Source: Stutzerimonas stutzeri (GTDB lineage: Bacteria > Pseudomonadota > Gammaproteobacteria > Pseudomonadales > Pseudomonadaceae). From it: a stretch of DNA of 64,000 nucleotides. This document shows positions 1-7,575 of this stretch, in pieces. The stretch is taken from the NCBI RefSeq assembly GCF_000952685.1, contig NZ_JYHV01000011.1:124001-188000 (forward strand), in the 5' to 3' direction. Numbering within the stretch: the stretch's first letter is position 1; each line of letters starts with the position of its first letter. The notes under the pieces were generated by a model. The model did not search any database. It was not told the origin of the DNA and worked only from the letters and a program-made list of their open reading frames with translations. A program made the position numbers and the translations under genes.

Positions 1-132
1 CGCCATATCGTCCAGATTCACGAAGACGCTCTGCTGGTGGAGCAACTGGCCGGGTCTTCCATGAGCGACTCGCAACGCCTCGCCCATCTTTCCGGTGAGC
101 TGCAAGGGCTGGTTGGACGTTTCCGGACCTAA
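1..132 (+). CDS. Methyl-accepting chemotaxis protein, C-terminal end only
   Basis: The first 43 codons read as the end of an open frame that starts before the window and stops at TAA 130-132. The peptide has the look of the C-terminal end of a chemoreceptor signalling domain: a short amphipathic helix with repeated SxxL/HLSGELQ spacing, closing with LVGRFRT, a common tail in pseudomonad receptors (LxxxVxRF). Nothing of the ligand domain or the membrane segments is visible, so the signal sensed is unknown. The call rests on a short tail and is moderate. Confidence 0.6.
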   Translation, partial: RHIVQIHEDALLVEQLAGSSMSDSQRLAHLSGELQGLVGRFRT

Positions 133-151
133 GTCCGACGATGTGCGGAAT

Positions 152-202
152 GCTTGGCGCGCTGCCAAGCAAACCCAGCTGCCGCGTGACTGGCCACGCG
201 GC
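152..202 (+). terminator. Two stacked hairpins after the chemoreceptor gene
   Basis: GCTTGGC at 152-158 pairs with GCCAAGC at 164-170, and GCCGCGTG at 181-188 pairs with CACGCGGC at 195-202. Neither is followed by a clear T run, so a role as transcript end or 3' stabiliser is inferred from the position 20-70 bases after the stop codon. Confidence 0.35.
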
Positions 203-367
203 AGGCCATCCAGCGGTTGCGTGCCGGGCGTTCAGGCCCCTGTTTCAAGGTCCATGCGCGGCAAATAATGCGCAGAACAGCCGCCACCGCATCGCAGGTG
301 ATCGCGTAGCGTGCGACGGGGTTATGGCTGCTTCAAGTCGCTGCTAACGCCGACTGAGCGGCGTCGG

Positions 368-1411
368 TCACGGGGTTTTCCGATAGAGAGGGTCCATCCG
401 TCGATCCAGTCTGATTTCCTTCGAAGGTCGGTGCCCGAAGTACTCGGTGTAGCACTTGCTGAAGTGGCTCGATGTCACGAAGCCGCATGCCAGGCCTACC
501 TCGATGACTGAAAGCGAAGAGTGCTGCAGCAACCGTCGAGCCTCCGTTATACGAAGCTCGAGATAGTGGCGCTGAGGCGTGGTGCCGAGCTGCTCGCTGA
601 AGAGCCGCTCGATCTGCCGACGAGACTTACCTGCGTAGTGGGCAAGCTGATCAACCTGCAACGGGTCTTCCAGATTGGCTTCCATCAGGCTGATCACTTC
701 CTGGAGGGAGGGCGAAAGGTTTCGGTAGCGCGCACCGGTGACCGCACGCACACGGGTCATGTCGAACGCCAGGATATCGACGACTCCGTTCACCAGCCCG
801 CAGCCGTACAGCCCCCTGATCCACTCCAAAAGCATGTAGAACGCGCCGTTGGGGCTGGCGGCCGTCAACCGGTCTCGATCAACCATGTGGGTGACATTGG
901 TGACCTGGGTAGTGGGCGCTATTTCAGTCAGCGCCAGACGCTGTTCCGGATGGATTGCGCAGCGGTATCCGTCAAGTAAGCCGGCTTCGGCGAGGAACCA
1001 GGCGCCGTTCCATAGTCCTCCCAGCGCCACGCCCTGGGCCGCAGTCTTCTTCAGGATTTCGCCCAGCTGCCGCGTCATGTTGCATGGGGTTCGCAGGCCG
1101 CCGCAGACGATCAGCGCATCGAGCTGCGCCGTGTTGGCAGCATCTATGACTTGGTTGACACCAATCGGTATCCCCAGATCACTCAGGACATCCTCCTCCG
1201 TCAGGCCGAAGATGACGAACTCGAAAGCGTGGGCTTGGATAAGGTTGGCGGTGACCAGCGTGTCGAGCGATTGGGTGAAGGAGGGTAGCGAGAAGTTGCT
1301 GAGCAGCAGGAAACCGACTCTCGACGTGGTGCCTTCGAGACCTTCGTCGTGTCGTGCAGGCTTAATGTTTCGGCCCTGCAAACTGTCACTGAACGTGCGC
1401 GTGGACGTCAT
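368..1411 (-). CDS. GlxA-family AraC-type transcriptional regulator
   Basis: This 347-residue protein has the two-part GlxA layout. Residues about 30-195 form a DJ-1/PfpI-like domain (RVGFLLLSNFSL start, DALIVCGGL strand, then GGLWNGAWFLAEAGLLDG in place of the usual catalytic-cysteine elbow). Residues about 235-335 form an AraC/XylS double helix-turn-helix (VDQLAHYAGKSRRQIERLF, then SVIEVGLACGFVTSSHFSKCY). The elbow has no cysteine, so it is probably a sensor and not an enzyme. Relatives in pseudomonads (ArgR, CdhR, GbdR, SouR) control use of arginine, carnitine and betaines; which ligand applies here cannot be read from sequence. AAAGG lies 6 bases before the ATG. A decayed regulator of the same type lies just upstream and a transporter gene follows on the same strand. 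Confidence 0.85.
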   Translation of the reverse strand: MTSTRTFSDSLQGRNIKPARHDEGLEGTTSRVGFLLLSNFSLPSFTQSLDTLVTANLIQAHAFEFVIFGLTEEDVLSDLGIPIGVNQVIDAANTAQLDALIVCGGLRTPCNMTRQLGEILKKTAAQGVALGGLWNGAWFLAEAGLLDGYRCAIHPEQRLALTEIAPTTQVTNVTHMVDRDRLTAASPNGAFYMLLEWIRGLYGCGLVNGVVDILAFDMTRVRAVTGARYRNLSPSLQEVISLMEANLEDPLQVDQLAHYAGKSRRQIERLFSEQLGTTPQRHYLELRITEARRLLQHSSLSVIEVGLACGFVTSSHFSKCYTEYFGHRPSKEIRLDRRMDPLYRKTP

Positions 1412-1504
1412 GGTGAACCTTTACCCTAAGAACCCAGGGGCTGACCGCTGGCATGGCCCGAGCCAGGCTGCATACGGATTGGGCGGCTTCGCTCGAAAGT
1501 GATC

Positions 1505-1790
1505 CGATGGTGCAGGGGCGCAGTGCCGAAGAACTTGCGGAATCGACGATCGAATGCGGATAGCTTTTGAATCCAGTAGCCAGGGGCAACCTCAGTCAGC
1601 GACCTGTTGCTTTTTGTAGTACCAGCTGACGGGCTCGTGTCAGCCTTTGCTCAAGATAGTAGCGCGTCGGGGGCGCACAGATGAAACGGAAGAGGCGACG
1701 TTTCAGCTGCCGTCGCCAGACACCTATGCAGGTTGTGATCTCGTCGACGCCAGTAGCTCCTCGATGTTTTGCCACAGTTCGAGGTCGACT
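1505..1790 (-). pseudogene. Remnant of a second AraC/GlxA-type regulator, frameshifted
   Basis: On the minus strand two frames together give the end of an AraC-type DNA-binding domain. About 1623-1760 reads ITTCIGVWRRQLKR.. then RYYLEQRLTRARQLVLQ and stops. The next frame, about 1505-1598, continues with SLTEVAPGYWIQKLSAFD and then RRFRKFFGTAPLHHR. These match the family pattern (recognition helix, connecting helix RYYLxxRLxRARQLLLQ, second helix-turn-helix SLTEVALATGF..., FRKFFGxAP), with the break near 1598. Farther upstream (1790-1946) no confident domain remains. It is a decayed gene, possibly a former paralogue of the intact regulator beside it. Confidence 0.7.
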
Positions 1791-1942
1791 TCTCGCGATT
1801 GTGGCGGAGTCGGGGCCCGGTCTGGGTGAATGGAAAAGACGTCGACACGCCAGCGGGGCCGATTCGTTGCGGCGGGGCTTCCGCTGCCGATTGGCAGCGG
1901 ACGTTCCGGTAAATGAATCGCAGAAGGGGGGAGGACCTGTGA

Positions 1943-3268
1943 TCAACCGAGCGCTACGGCGGGGCGGGCGCTAGGCAGCCGGAACATCAGAACGACGCAG
2001 GCAGCCGCAACGAATACCACGGCGTAAGCCATATATAGCTGGTTCGGGGTCCAGTTGGCGTCGATCAAATGGCCAGCGACTAGCGGCGAAAGGATTGCAC
2101 CGATACGACCGATACCGATGCCCCAGCCCACACCGGTAGCCCTCACTGACGCGTCATAAACCAGCGGCGAGGTGGCATACAACCCGGCAACACAACCGTT
2201 GGCGAACAGGCCAATCAATGCGCCAATGACGAAAGCGGCGGTCAGATGAGATGTCGTGCCCACGAAGACGGCCAGCAGAATCGCGGTCACGATCATGAAC
2301 AGCGCAAGAATGTGGTGCAGCCTGAAGCGAGCCGAGGCGAGGCCGAGCAGGGTTGACCCGAATATGCCGCCTACGCTCAACAGCACACCGCCGGTCACAC
2401 CCTGCTCTGCGGAGAGACCTGCCGAGACAAGCAGTTTCGGCGTCCAGCTCATGACGAAGTAGAAACCGAACATCACCAGAAAAAAAGCGACCCACAGCAG
2501 CAACGTGCTGCTCAGCAGATCTGGTGCGAACAACCGCTTGAAGGTGCCGCCGGCGGTGGTGGGGGGTTCGCTGGCTACCGGCATCGAGCCGAGTGGCGCC
2601 TGCCCGAGGCGCACGGCCAGCTTATTCAGGCGCTCCAGTGCGCCGGCGGGGCGACGGGAGATCAGGTAATCGATGGACTCCGGCAGGCAGAGGATCGTCA
2701 GCGGAATGGCCACCAGCGTCGCTGCGCCTCCGAACATGAACACCGACCGCCAGCCGAACTGGCCGAGCAGATAGATCGCGATCATGCCGCCACAGGTTGC
2801 GCCCAATGCGTAACCGGTCGACTGCAGGCTCACTGCCAGACCGCGCCAACGCTTGTTCGAGTATTCGCTGGCGATGACGTTGCTGCTGGCCAGGATCCCG
2901 CCGATTCCCAGGCCGGTGATCATCCGCAGCAGGCCCAGCTGGGTTGGGCTCTGGCTGTAGGCAGCCAGGATCATGCTGACGCCGGAGATGGCCAGACACA
3001 GTAGGATCAACGGGCGGCGTCCGAAGCGGTCGGCCCAGGGGGCGATGAACAGAGAGCCGCCTGCCATGCCGAACAGTCCGGCGCTGAGCAGCATGCCAAT
3101 CTCAGAACCGCTCAGGCCCCACTCGGCGGATACCGATGCCGCGGTAAAGGCCATCACCAGTACATCGAAGCCGTCAATCATGTTCAGTACGATGCAGATG
3201 CCAATGGCAGTCCACTGGAAGCGGTTCATCGCACCGGCATCCACGGCTTGACGCAGTTGGTTGTTCAT
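1943..3268 (-). CDS. MFS transporter, aromatic acid:H+ symporter (AAHS) type
   Basis: This 441-residue protein has about twelve hydrophobic segments. Family marks are the DGFDVLVMAF motif in the first helix, an acidic motif that AAHS carriers such as PcaK and VanK share, the loop 2-3 signature GxxxWADRFGRRPL, and R/G-rich helix 4 (LLRMITGLGIGGILASS). AAHS carriers import aromatic acids such as 4-hydroxybenzoate, protocatechuate or gallate with protons; the substrate here is not known because no catabolic genes adjoin. The start chosen is the ATG at 3268, preceded by GGAG about 8 bases upstream; an in-frame ATG 28 codons earlier has no such site. The gene lies upstream of the AraC-type regulators on the same strand, with about 0.5 kb of degraded DNA between. 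Confidence 0.85.
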   Translation of the reverse strand: MNNQLRQAVDAGAMNRFQWTAIGICIVLNMIDGFDVLVMAFTAASVSAEWGLSGSEIGMLLSAGLFGMAGGSLFIAPWADRFGRRPLILLCLAISGVSMILAAYSQSPTQLGLLRMITGLGIGGILASSNVIASEYSNKRWRGLAVSLQSTGYALGATCGGMIAIYLLGQFGWRSVFMFGGAATLVAIPLTILCLPESIDYLISRRPAGALERLNKLAVRLGQAPLGSMPVASEPPTTAGGTFKRLFAPDLLSSTLLLWVAFFLVMFGFYFVMSWTPKLLVSAGLSAEQGVTGGVLLSVGGIFGSTLLGLASARFRLHHILALFMIVTAILLAVFVGTTSHLTAAFVIGALIGLFANGCVAGLYATSPLVYDASVRATGVGWGIGIGRIGAILSPLVAGHLIDANWTPNQLYMAYAVVFVAAACVVLMFRLPSARPAVALG

Positions 3269-3809
3269 AGGGGGTTCTCCGTCAAAGGGCCGAGCCGAAA
3301 CGGCGATGCGAAGAAACAACCTGCAAAGGCGGGTAGGTGAAGCAAAGCGCAAGACGCAGCATGACGGTCAGTCCTCGTGATTATTTTTGTAATGCGAGGC
3401 TAACTTTCCACTAATGGATCCATTGAGCAATAACCGAAGACGACATCTGTTCGGTAAACGAACGGATCATTCTCCTGAGGATGATTGCGCGAGCCTTGCT
3501 CGGCGTCGCTGAGGATTCTGATAGAGGGAGTGACGCTGGCGACATGGTGTAATGCTGCAGGCCAAGCAGAAGCCGTTGGTCTTCGAGGTTCTCGCTAACG
3601 CAATGATCGATGCGAATGGCGGCTCTGATCTTCATCCAGCTTTACGGCAATGGTTTTCTTTTGTTGGATCCAATAGCCGGAAAGCATAGAAGGCCTCCGA
3701 TGGCTTCTGGAGCGCTTGGTATGAGTGAGTTGCTGCGCGCAGGCGGACATTTCTCTTAGATACGGCAGGCTCGGACAGCACAAAGCCCTGGGTACGGGCT
3801 CTATGCGCC

Positions 3810-3825
3810 GGGGGATTTGAACCCC
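3810..3825 (-). repeat. Putative att site: 16-bp copy of the ssrA T-arm
   Basis: The plus strand reads gggggatttgaacccc, identical over 16 bases to 8362-8377 within the T arm of ssrA. The two copies bracket 4.5 kb of low-GC DNA with an integrase. Tyrosine integrases that target tmRNA or tRNA genes usually duplicate part of the gene's 3' end, so this is read as the distal attachment site. Identity does not extend to the CCA end, and T-arm consensus is common, so chance resemblance is possible. Confidence 0.5.
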
Positions 3826-3917
3826 ATAATTTGCTCCGCTTTACGTCGCAGAGTCCGGCGTTATGGGCGTTTGCGCCTCGTGTTCCCAGCATTGCTTAGC
3901 GATGATCGGCAATGATC

Positions 3918-3936
3918 TCGACACTTTTTTGACACA
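3918..3936 (+). repeat. TCGACAC-N4-TTGACACA element, copy 1
   Basis: Two copies of a YGACAC core lie 11 bases apart, about one helical turn. The same arrangement recurs at 5099-5117 and 8267-8284. Position inside the element, 92 bases from the putative att core, suggests an arm-type integrase or accessory-protein site. This is inference from spacing and repetition. Confidence 0.5.
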
Positions 3937-4060
3937 TAGGGGCTGTGCCTCTAGAGATATCCTGATTTAAGCTACTCGCCACCGCCCTTCCTTCGAAGAA
4001 GGCACCAGACCGCGCCGAGCAAAATACAGGCAAGCGATCTATATTTAAAAGGAGTTATTA

Positions 4061-4483
4061 ATGAAAAAGGAATTTTGGGCTACCTCTAAGTCCGCAAAGA
4101 TAATGCAAATAGCTGGTTGGGTGTTTATCCTGGTCCTGCCCGTTTATGGTGTAACGAAAGTTGGTTTGGGCATGCCGGCGCTAATGTTCATAGCTGTTGT
4201 GTCAGGGCTGCCAGGTGTCTATTTTTTACACGCAAGCAGAAAACTAAAAACCGAGGCAATCATCCTTCTAACTGATTCAGATATAACTATACGGACGCCT
4301 TTAAATAAAACAGTCACGGTGCCGTTTTCTGAGATTTGCACGATAAAAGAAGACATGAATCAGGGTGTTGTTCTAAAAGGGAGTGGAAGGTTCAAGGTCA
4401 CAAGAATTCCTGCAAAGATGCTTTCGTCTTCGGATAGGGCGGATTTGATTTACTGCTTGAATTCTTCTGTCTCGCCCACCTAA
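4061..4483 (+). CDS. Small membrane protein, possible PH-like domain
   Basis: The 140-residue product is not a family I can name. Residues about 15-60 form two close hydrophobic helices (MQIAGWVFILVLPVYGV, then LMFIAVVSGLPGVYFL). The remaining 80 residues are soluble and strand-rich (IILLTDSDITIRTPL, VTVPFSEICTIKED), a pattern like bacterial PH-domain proteins that follow a two-helix anchor. AAAAGGAG lies 6-7 bases before the ATG, so it is well placed for translation. The gene is AT-rich with codon use unlike the core genes on either side, which indicates acquisition. Another small membrane protein follows 48 bases later, possibly in the same transcript. Confidence 0.6.
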   Translation: MKKEFWATSKSAKIMQIAGWVFILVLPVYGVTKVGLGMPALMFIAVVSGLPGVYFLHASRKLKTEAIILLTDSDITIRTPLNKTVTVPFSEICTIKEDMNQGVVLKGSGRFKVTRIPAKMLSSSDRADLIYCLNSSVSPT

Positions 4484-4531
4484 GCGTCTATAAATTTTAT
4501 TTTCAATAATCAGGGTCAAAAGGATTTCACC

Positions 4532-4966
4532 TTGGAAACAACGAAGAAAGACAAATACATTTCCGCGACTACTCCTCTCCTAATTTTTTTATCAGGCTTG
4601 ATTGACGTTTGGGTGATGCTGATAGCTCCTGTTATCCTCTATTTCGTTTACAGAAGATTCGCTCTCAGTTACGCGCAATTAACAGCGCTAAAGATCTTTG
4701 ACTTATCCATTTCTCTGTTGGCGCTGGCCTTTGCCTTGGGGTTGGTAAATTCATCTCTTTTAATTGTCGCGCGTGATTTTCAAGTAGAAATTCCGCTAGT
4801 TTCGAGCGGGTTTTCAAAATACCTAATCGGAATTAGTGTGCTTGGCTACTATTTTATCTACCTAATAGTTTTCACGGTGTTATCTTTCCGTCAAAAGATC
4901 GCGTCACCTTACTTTTCTTTTAAAATTTTTGAAGCCCTTAGGGGTAAGCGCGTCGTTGCCGGCTAG
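4532..4966 (+). CDS. Hypothetical integral membrane protein, TTG start
   Basis: The 144-residue product starts at TTG 4532 with AAAAGGA about 8 bases upstream. Three long hydrophobic segments are visible: about 13-36 (PLLIFLSGLIDVWVMLIAPVI), 50-75 (IFDLSISLLALAFALGLVNSSL) and 93-115 (YLIGISVLGYYFIYLIVFTVL), with a basic C-terminal tail. I recognise no family. It is AT-rich like its upstream neighbour and is probably translated from the same message. Function is unknown. Confidence 0.55.
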   Translation: METTKKDKYISATTPLLIFLSGLIDVWVMLIAPVILYFVYRRFALSYAQLTALKIFDLSISLLALAFALGLVNSSLLIVARDFQVEIPLVSSGFSKYLIGISVLGYYFIYLIVFTVLSFRQKIASPYFSFKIFEALRGKRVVAG

Positions 4967-5332
4967 GGAATGCGATTGGCAGATGGTAGAGAGAGTCGAA
5001 CTCCTTTTTTTTGCCTTTCAGTGACTGGCAATCTTCAGCTTTGCTGAGCCTGCGGCGTGTGCATGCAGGCTTTGTTCCGCTCTAGACTGCAAGTGTTTTC
5101 GACACTTTATCGACACAGTAAGGGAACAAAGGAGGGGCTTGTGACGCCGCGCGGTGCAATCTATGGATTGGGATCAATTTCAAGCTTCTCGAAGCTGGTG
5201 TATAAACATGCTGACTGAGGATGGCGAAGCTAGGCCCGGAAGAAGTGAACGCAATTAAGCACCGAGACCGGTCCGCATATTATTTACAATTATTGACTAA
5301 TTATAGCTATGTGATCTGGAGGAACCGCTCGT
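4967..5332. other. Non-coding stretch inside the element
   Basis: About 365 bases without a credible gene. It contains copy 2 of the TCGACAC repeat and an AT-rich segment (5275-5310) that could hold the promoter of the DUF4145 gene. The part between 5120 and 5270 is closer to the host base composition than the flanks, so a junction between two pieces of acquired DNA may lie here. Confidence 0.4.
5099..5117 (+). repeat. TCGACAC-N4-TCGACACA element, copy 2
   Basis: tcgacac, tttat and cgacaca give two perfect TCGACAC cores 11 bases apart, the best of the three copies in the element. It lies in a gene-free region, not near either putative att site. Confidence 0.5.
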
Positions 5333-5881
5333 ATGCCATGGAGTAGCGCACAAATCTTGCATTCCAAACAATATACTTGTGGGCATTGTGGGAACATCAT
5401 AGCCACAGGAAAAGGATTTGTTTCCGATAACAGTCAGGTAATTTATATTTGCAGTCATTGTGACAGGCCAACACACTTTGATAGGTATGGACGTCAATAT
5501 CCAGATGTTGCTCCCGGCAATGATGTAAATCATCTACCGGAGAATTTGGCCGCGCTCTATAAAGAGGCTAGGAACTGTGTGGCTGCGTCCTCATACACAG
5601 GCGCTGTTCTTCTATGTCGAAAATTGTTAATGAATATCGGGGTCCAGCAAGGCGCCGACGTAGGTAAACCATTTATACATTATGTTGGCTACTTAGCTGA
5701 CCAAGGATATATCCCTCCGAATGGTCGGGGCTGGGTAGACCATATCCGCCGAAAAGGAAACGAGGCAACACACGAAATTGCTCTAATGGCTAAGCAAGAT
5801 TGTGAGGATCTTATAGCGTTTTCTGAAATGCTCATGAAATTCATTTATGAATTTCCAAATAAAATTCCACCTGCAAAGTAG
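5333..5881 (+). CDS. DUF4145-domain protein with N-terminal zinc ribbon
   Basis: The 182-residue protein begins with two CxxC pairs (CGHC near residue 16, CSHC near 40), a likely zinc ribbon. It continues from about residue 70 with the DUF4145 pattern: LAALYKEARNCVAASSYTGA, then a LCRKLL segment, a short linker, and DHIRRKGNEATHE near residues 142-154. DUF4145 proteins occur alone or fused to restriction and helicase proteins in mobile DNA and defence neighbourhoods; their biochemical role is not settled. GGAGG lies about 11 bases upstream of the ATG. AT-rich codon use marks it as cargo of the element. Family assignment is fairly secure, function is not. Confidence 0.75.
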   Translation: MPWSSAQILHSKQYTCGHCGNIIATGKGFVSDNSQVIYICSHCDRPTHFDRYGRQYPDVAPGNDVNHLPENLAALYKEARNCVAASSYTGAVLLCRKLLMNIGVQQGADVGKPFIHYVGYLADQGYIPPNGRGWVDHIRRKGNEATHEIALMAKQDCEDLIAFSEMLMKFIYEFPNKIPPAK

Positions 5882-6001
5882 TCACATAACAAAACGAACA
5901 AGTTTTTCATTTCGCCAACTGGGATGGGCTACGGCCAACCTCAGTTCAGCGTAAGCATTGAAAAAAATGATCATTGTATGACTGCAAAAGGAGGCTGTTA
6001 A

Positions 6002-6211
6002 GTGGCTACCACTATGTACTTTGAAGAAACGATAAAAGATCAAGGTGGAAGGACAGAAATGGATTTGGAAATTGGCCGTTCTTCTTTTTATCCAGAGGAC
6101 AGTATTTACATAACTGTTGATGGAAAGACTGTAATAATGGATCGAAAAACGGCTAAAAAGTTTGTAGAAGCCGTCAACTCTGTCGGCTTCTACCACGGCT
6201 TCGTAGACTAA
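6002..6211 (+). CDS. Small hypothetical protein (69 aa), GTG start
   Basis: A GTG at 6002 is preceded by GGAGG at a 7-base gap, which makes translation likely despite the small size. The product is acidic to neutral, soluble and strand-rich (MDLEIGRSSFYPEDSIYITV), ending in a short helix (RKTAKKFVEAVNSVGF). I recognise no family. It shares the AT-rich composition of the other cargo genes. The next ORF, upstream of the integrase, has host-like composition, so the edge between two composition blocks lies just after this gene. Confidence 0.5.
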   Translation: MATTMYFEETIKDQGGRTEMDLEIGRSSFYPEDSIYITVDGKTVIMDRKTAKKFVEAVNSVGFYHGFVD

Positions 6212-6545
6212 AATTTTCTCACAGTGCGCAAGTCGCTCATTCCGTTTAAAGGGACGGGCTAAAGCAGCGCTTGTATTCCGTCTCATCGACCAGGGAATCG
6301 ACCGGCAGACCGACCCGCCCATCGTCGCGCATCAGTGTCCAGATCTGTTCCTGGGAAACCTCGTAAGCCTGCTGGCAAGGGAGCGAGTGGGCGCTAAGAA
6401 AGCATTCGAGACCCTGAAGCTATGGGATTGCTGGCCGGTCATCCGCGATCACTACGCCGCCAAGGACATGACCGAGCGCCACCTTTACAAGCACATCAAG
6501 GATCTGCTGCAGGAACGCCATGTGAGGTGGGGCAGGGCGATATGA
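6207..6545 (+). pseudogene. N-terminally truncated ORF coupled to the integrase
   Basis: An open frame runs from a stop at 6204-6206 to TGA 6543-6545 and overlaps the integrase start in an ATGA arrangement. It reads ALVFRLIDQGIDRQTDPP, later LFLGNLVSLLARERVGAKKA and LWDCWPVIRDHYAAKDMTER, which looks like true protein with GC-rich codons. It has no ATG, GTG or TTG in its first 80 codons, and the GC-rich part begins abruptly near 6235. The simplest reading is that the front half was lost when AT-rich DNA was joined here. I do not recognise the family. Confidence 0.5.
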
Positions 6546-7537
6546 TGGCGACTCAGCAAACCGACGATGGGTGCTGGAAAGTCGATGTAGAGCCGATCAA
6601 GGGCAAGCGCTTCCGCAAGACGTTCAAGACCAAAGGCGAAGCCCTGCGGTTCGAGGCGACGTGTCGAGCAAAGGTAATCGAGAACCGGGAGTGGTCGCCC
6701 AGCACGGCAGATACGCGACGGCTAACGGGGCTAATCGAATCCTGGTATGACCTACACGGCCAATCGCTAAGGGATGGATTGCGGCGTCGTAAGAAACTCG
6801 ATGCTTTGGCTAAGCGGTTACAAGATCCCATCGCCTCGCGGATCGACCCGCAAGCCTATGCGCATGATCGTCGTGTTCGCCTGGAAGCAGGTGCTTCGCC
6901 GAAGACACTCAACAATGAGTTGGGCTATCTGCGCTCGGTATACAACGAGCTAAGGGGACTCGGGGTCATCAAGTACGAGAATCCGCTCGCGCTGGTGAAG
7001 CCATTGAAGATCCAGGAACGAGAGCTTTCCTGGCTGACGAACCCTCAGATTGCTGAGCTACTCGATTCGATCCGTAGTGGCTGCGAAAACGCTCACGTCG
7101 AACCGGTTGTGTTGATCTGCTTGGCTACCGGTGCTCGATGGTCTGAGGCGGAAAAGCTGAAGGCAACCAGTGTTCGGAATGGCGTCATCACGTTCAGCGG
7201 GACGAAAAGCGGAAAGGTGCGGTCGGTGCCGATCTCGGCCGAGCTAGAGAAGCGACTTGCGAAACATTGGAAACAGCACGGTCCCTTCATGCACACGATC
7301 ACTTCGTTCCGCCGTGCTCTGGCCCGAACGACCATCAGGCTACCGAAAGGGCAAGCCGCCCATGCGCTCCGGCATACCTTCGCCAGTTACTTCATCCAGA
7401 ACGGCGGAAACATCCTCACGCTACAGAAGATCCTGGGCCATTCGAGCTTGGCCATGACGATGCGGTATGCGCATCTGGCGCCGGATCATTTGCAGGATGC
7501 GGTACGGTTGGGACCGGCCTTGTCTTTGGTGGCATAA
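6542..7537 (+). CDS. Tyrosine-type site-specific integrase
   Basis: The 331-residue protein has the full catalytic set of phage-type integrases: Arg in LICLATGARWSEAEKL, Lys in GTKSGKVR, HxxR in HALRHTF, His in LGHSS, and the nucleophile Tyr in MTMRYAHLAPDH. The N-terminal 60 residues resemble an arm-binding domain and residues about 65-165 a core-binding SAM-like domain. The start at 6542 overlaps the upstream TGA; a longer frame from 6422 is out of register with the coding upstream ORF and is rejected. The gene lies 0.8 kb from the 3' end of ssrA and points at it, so it probably inserts the element into that gene. It looks intact. Confidence 0.9.
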   Translation: MMATQQTDDGCWKVDVEPIKGKRFRKTFKTKGEALRFEATCRAKVIENREWSPSTADTRRLTGLIESWYDLHGQSLRDGLRRRKKLDALAKRLQDPIASRIDPQAYAHDRRVRLEAGASPKTLNNELGYLRSVYNELRGLGVIKYENPLALVKPLKIQERELSWLTNPQIAELLDSIRSGCENAHVEPVVLICLATGARWSEAEKLKATSVRNGVITFSGTKSGKVRSVPISAELEKRLAKHWKQHGPFMHTITSFRRALARTTIRLPKGQAAHALRHTFASYFIQNGGNILTLQKILGHSSLAMTMRYAHLAPDHLQDAVRLGPALSLVA

Positions 7538-7557
7538 TTCCATTGAAGGAATATTCC
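7537..7557 (+). promoter_or_regulatory. Inverted-repeat operator before the toxin-antitoxin pair
   Basis: ATTCC at 7537-7541, GGAAT at 7548-7552 and the palindrome GGAATATTCC at 7548-7557 overlap in one block, 19 bases before the toxin ATG. HTH antitoxins of this type usually repress their own operon through such palindromes, so this is a likely site for the antitoxin. It begins at the last base of the integrase stop codon. Confidence 0.45.
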
Positions 7558-7575
7558 ATAGGAGCTATATTTCGC

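Larger units (their letters stand above)
3353..4060. other. Gene-poor stretch with the left end of the ssrA-linked element
   Basis: No convincing gene is seen here. A 45-codon plus-strand frame (3552-3689) and two short minus-strand frames (3411-3635, 3632-3892) have no recognisable domain and no good ribosome site. The notable items are a T-arm-like block at 3810-3825 that matches the 3' end of ssrA, and a TCGACAC direct repeat at 3918-3936. Base composition falls sharply in GC after about 3900, consistent with the start of acquired DNA. Confidence 0.5.

Noticed and set aside
3411-3892. Two overlapping minus-strand frames upstream of the MFS gene
   Set aside because: No domain, no ribosome site and no conservation that can be judged; more likely degraded intergenic DNA.
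6422-6541. 40-residue N-terminal extension of the integrase
   Set aside because: This stretch codes in another frame (the truncated upstream ORF), and the integrase family starts near the ATG at 6542.
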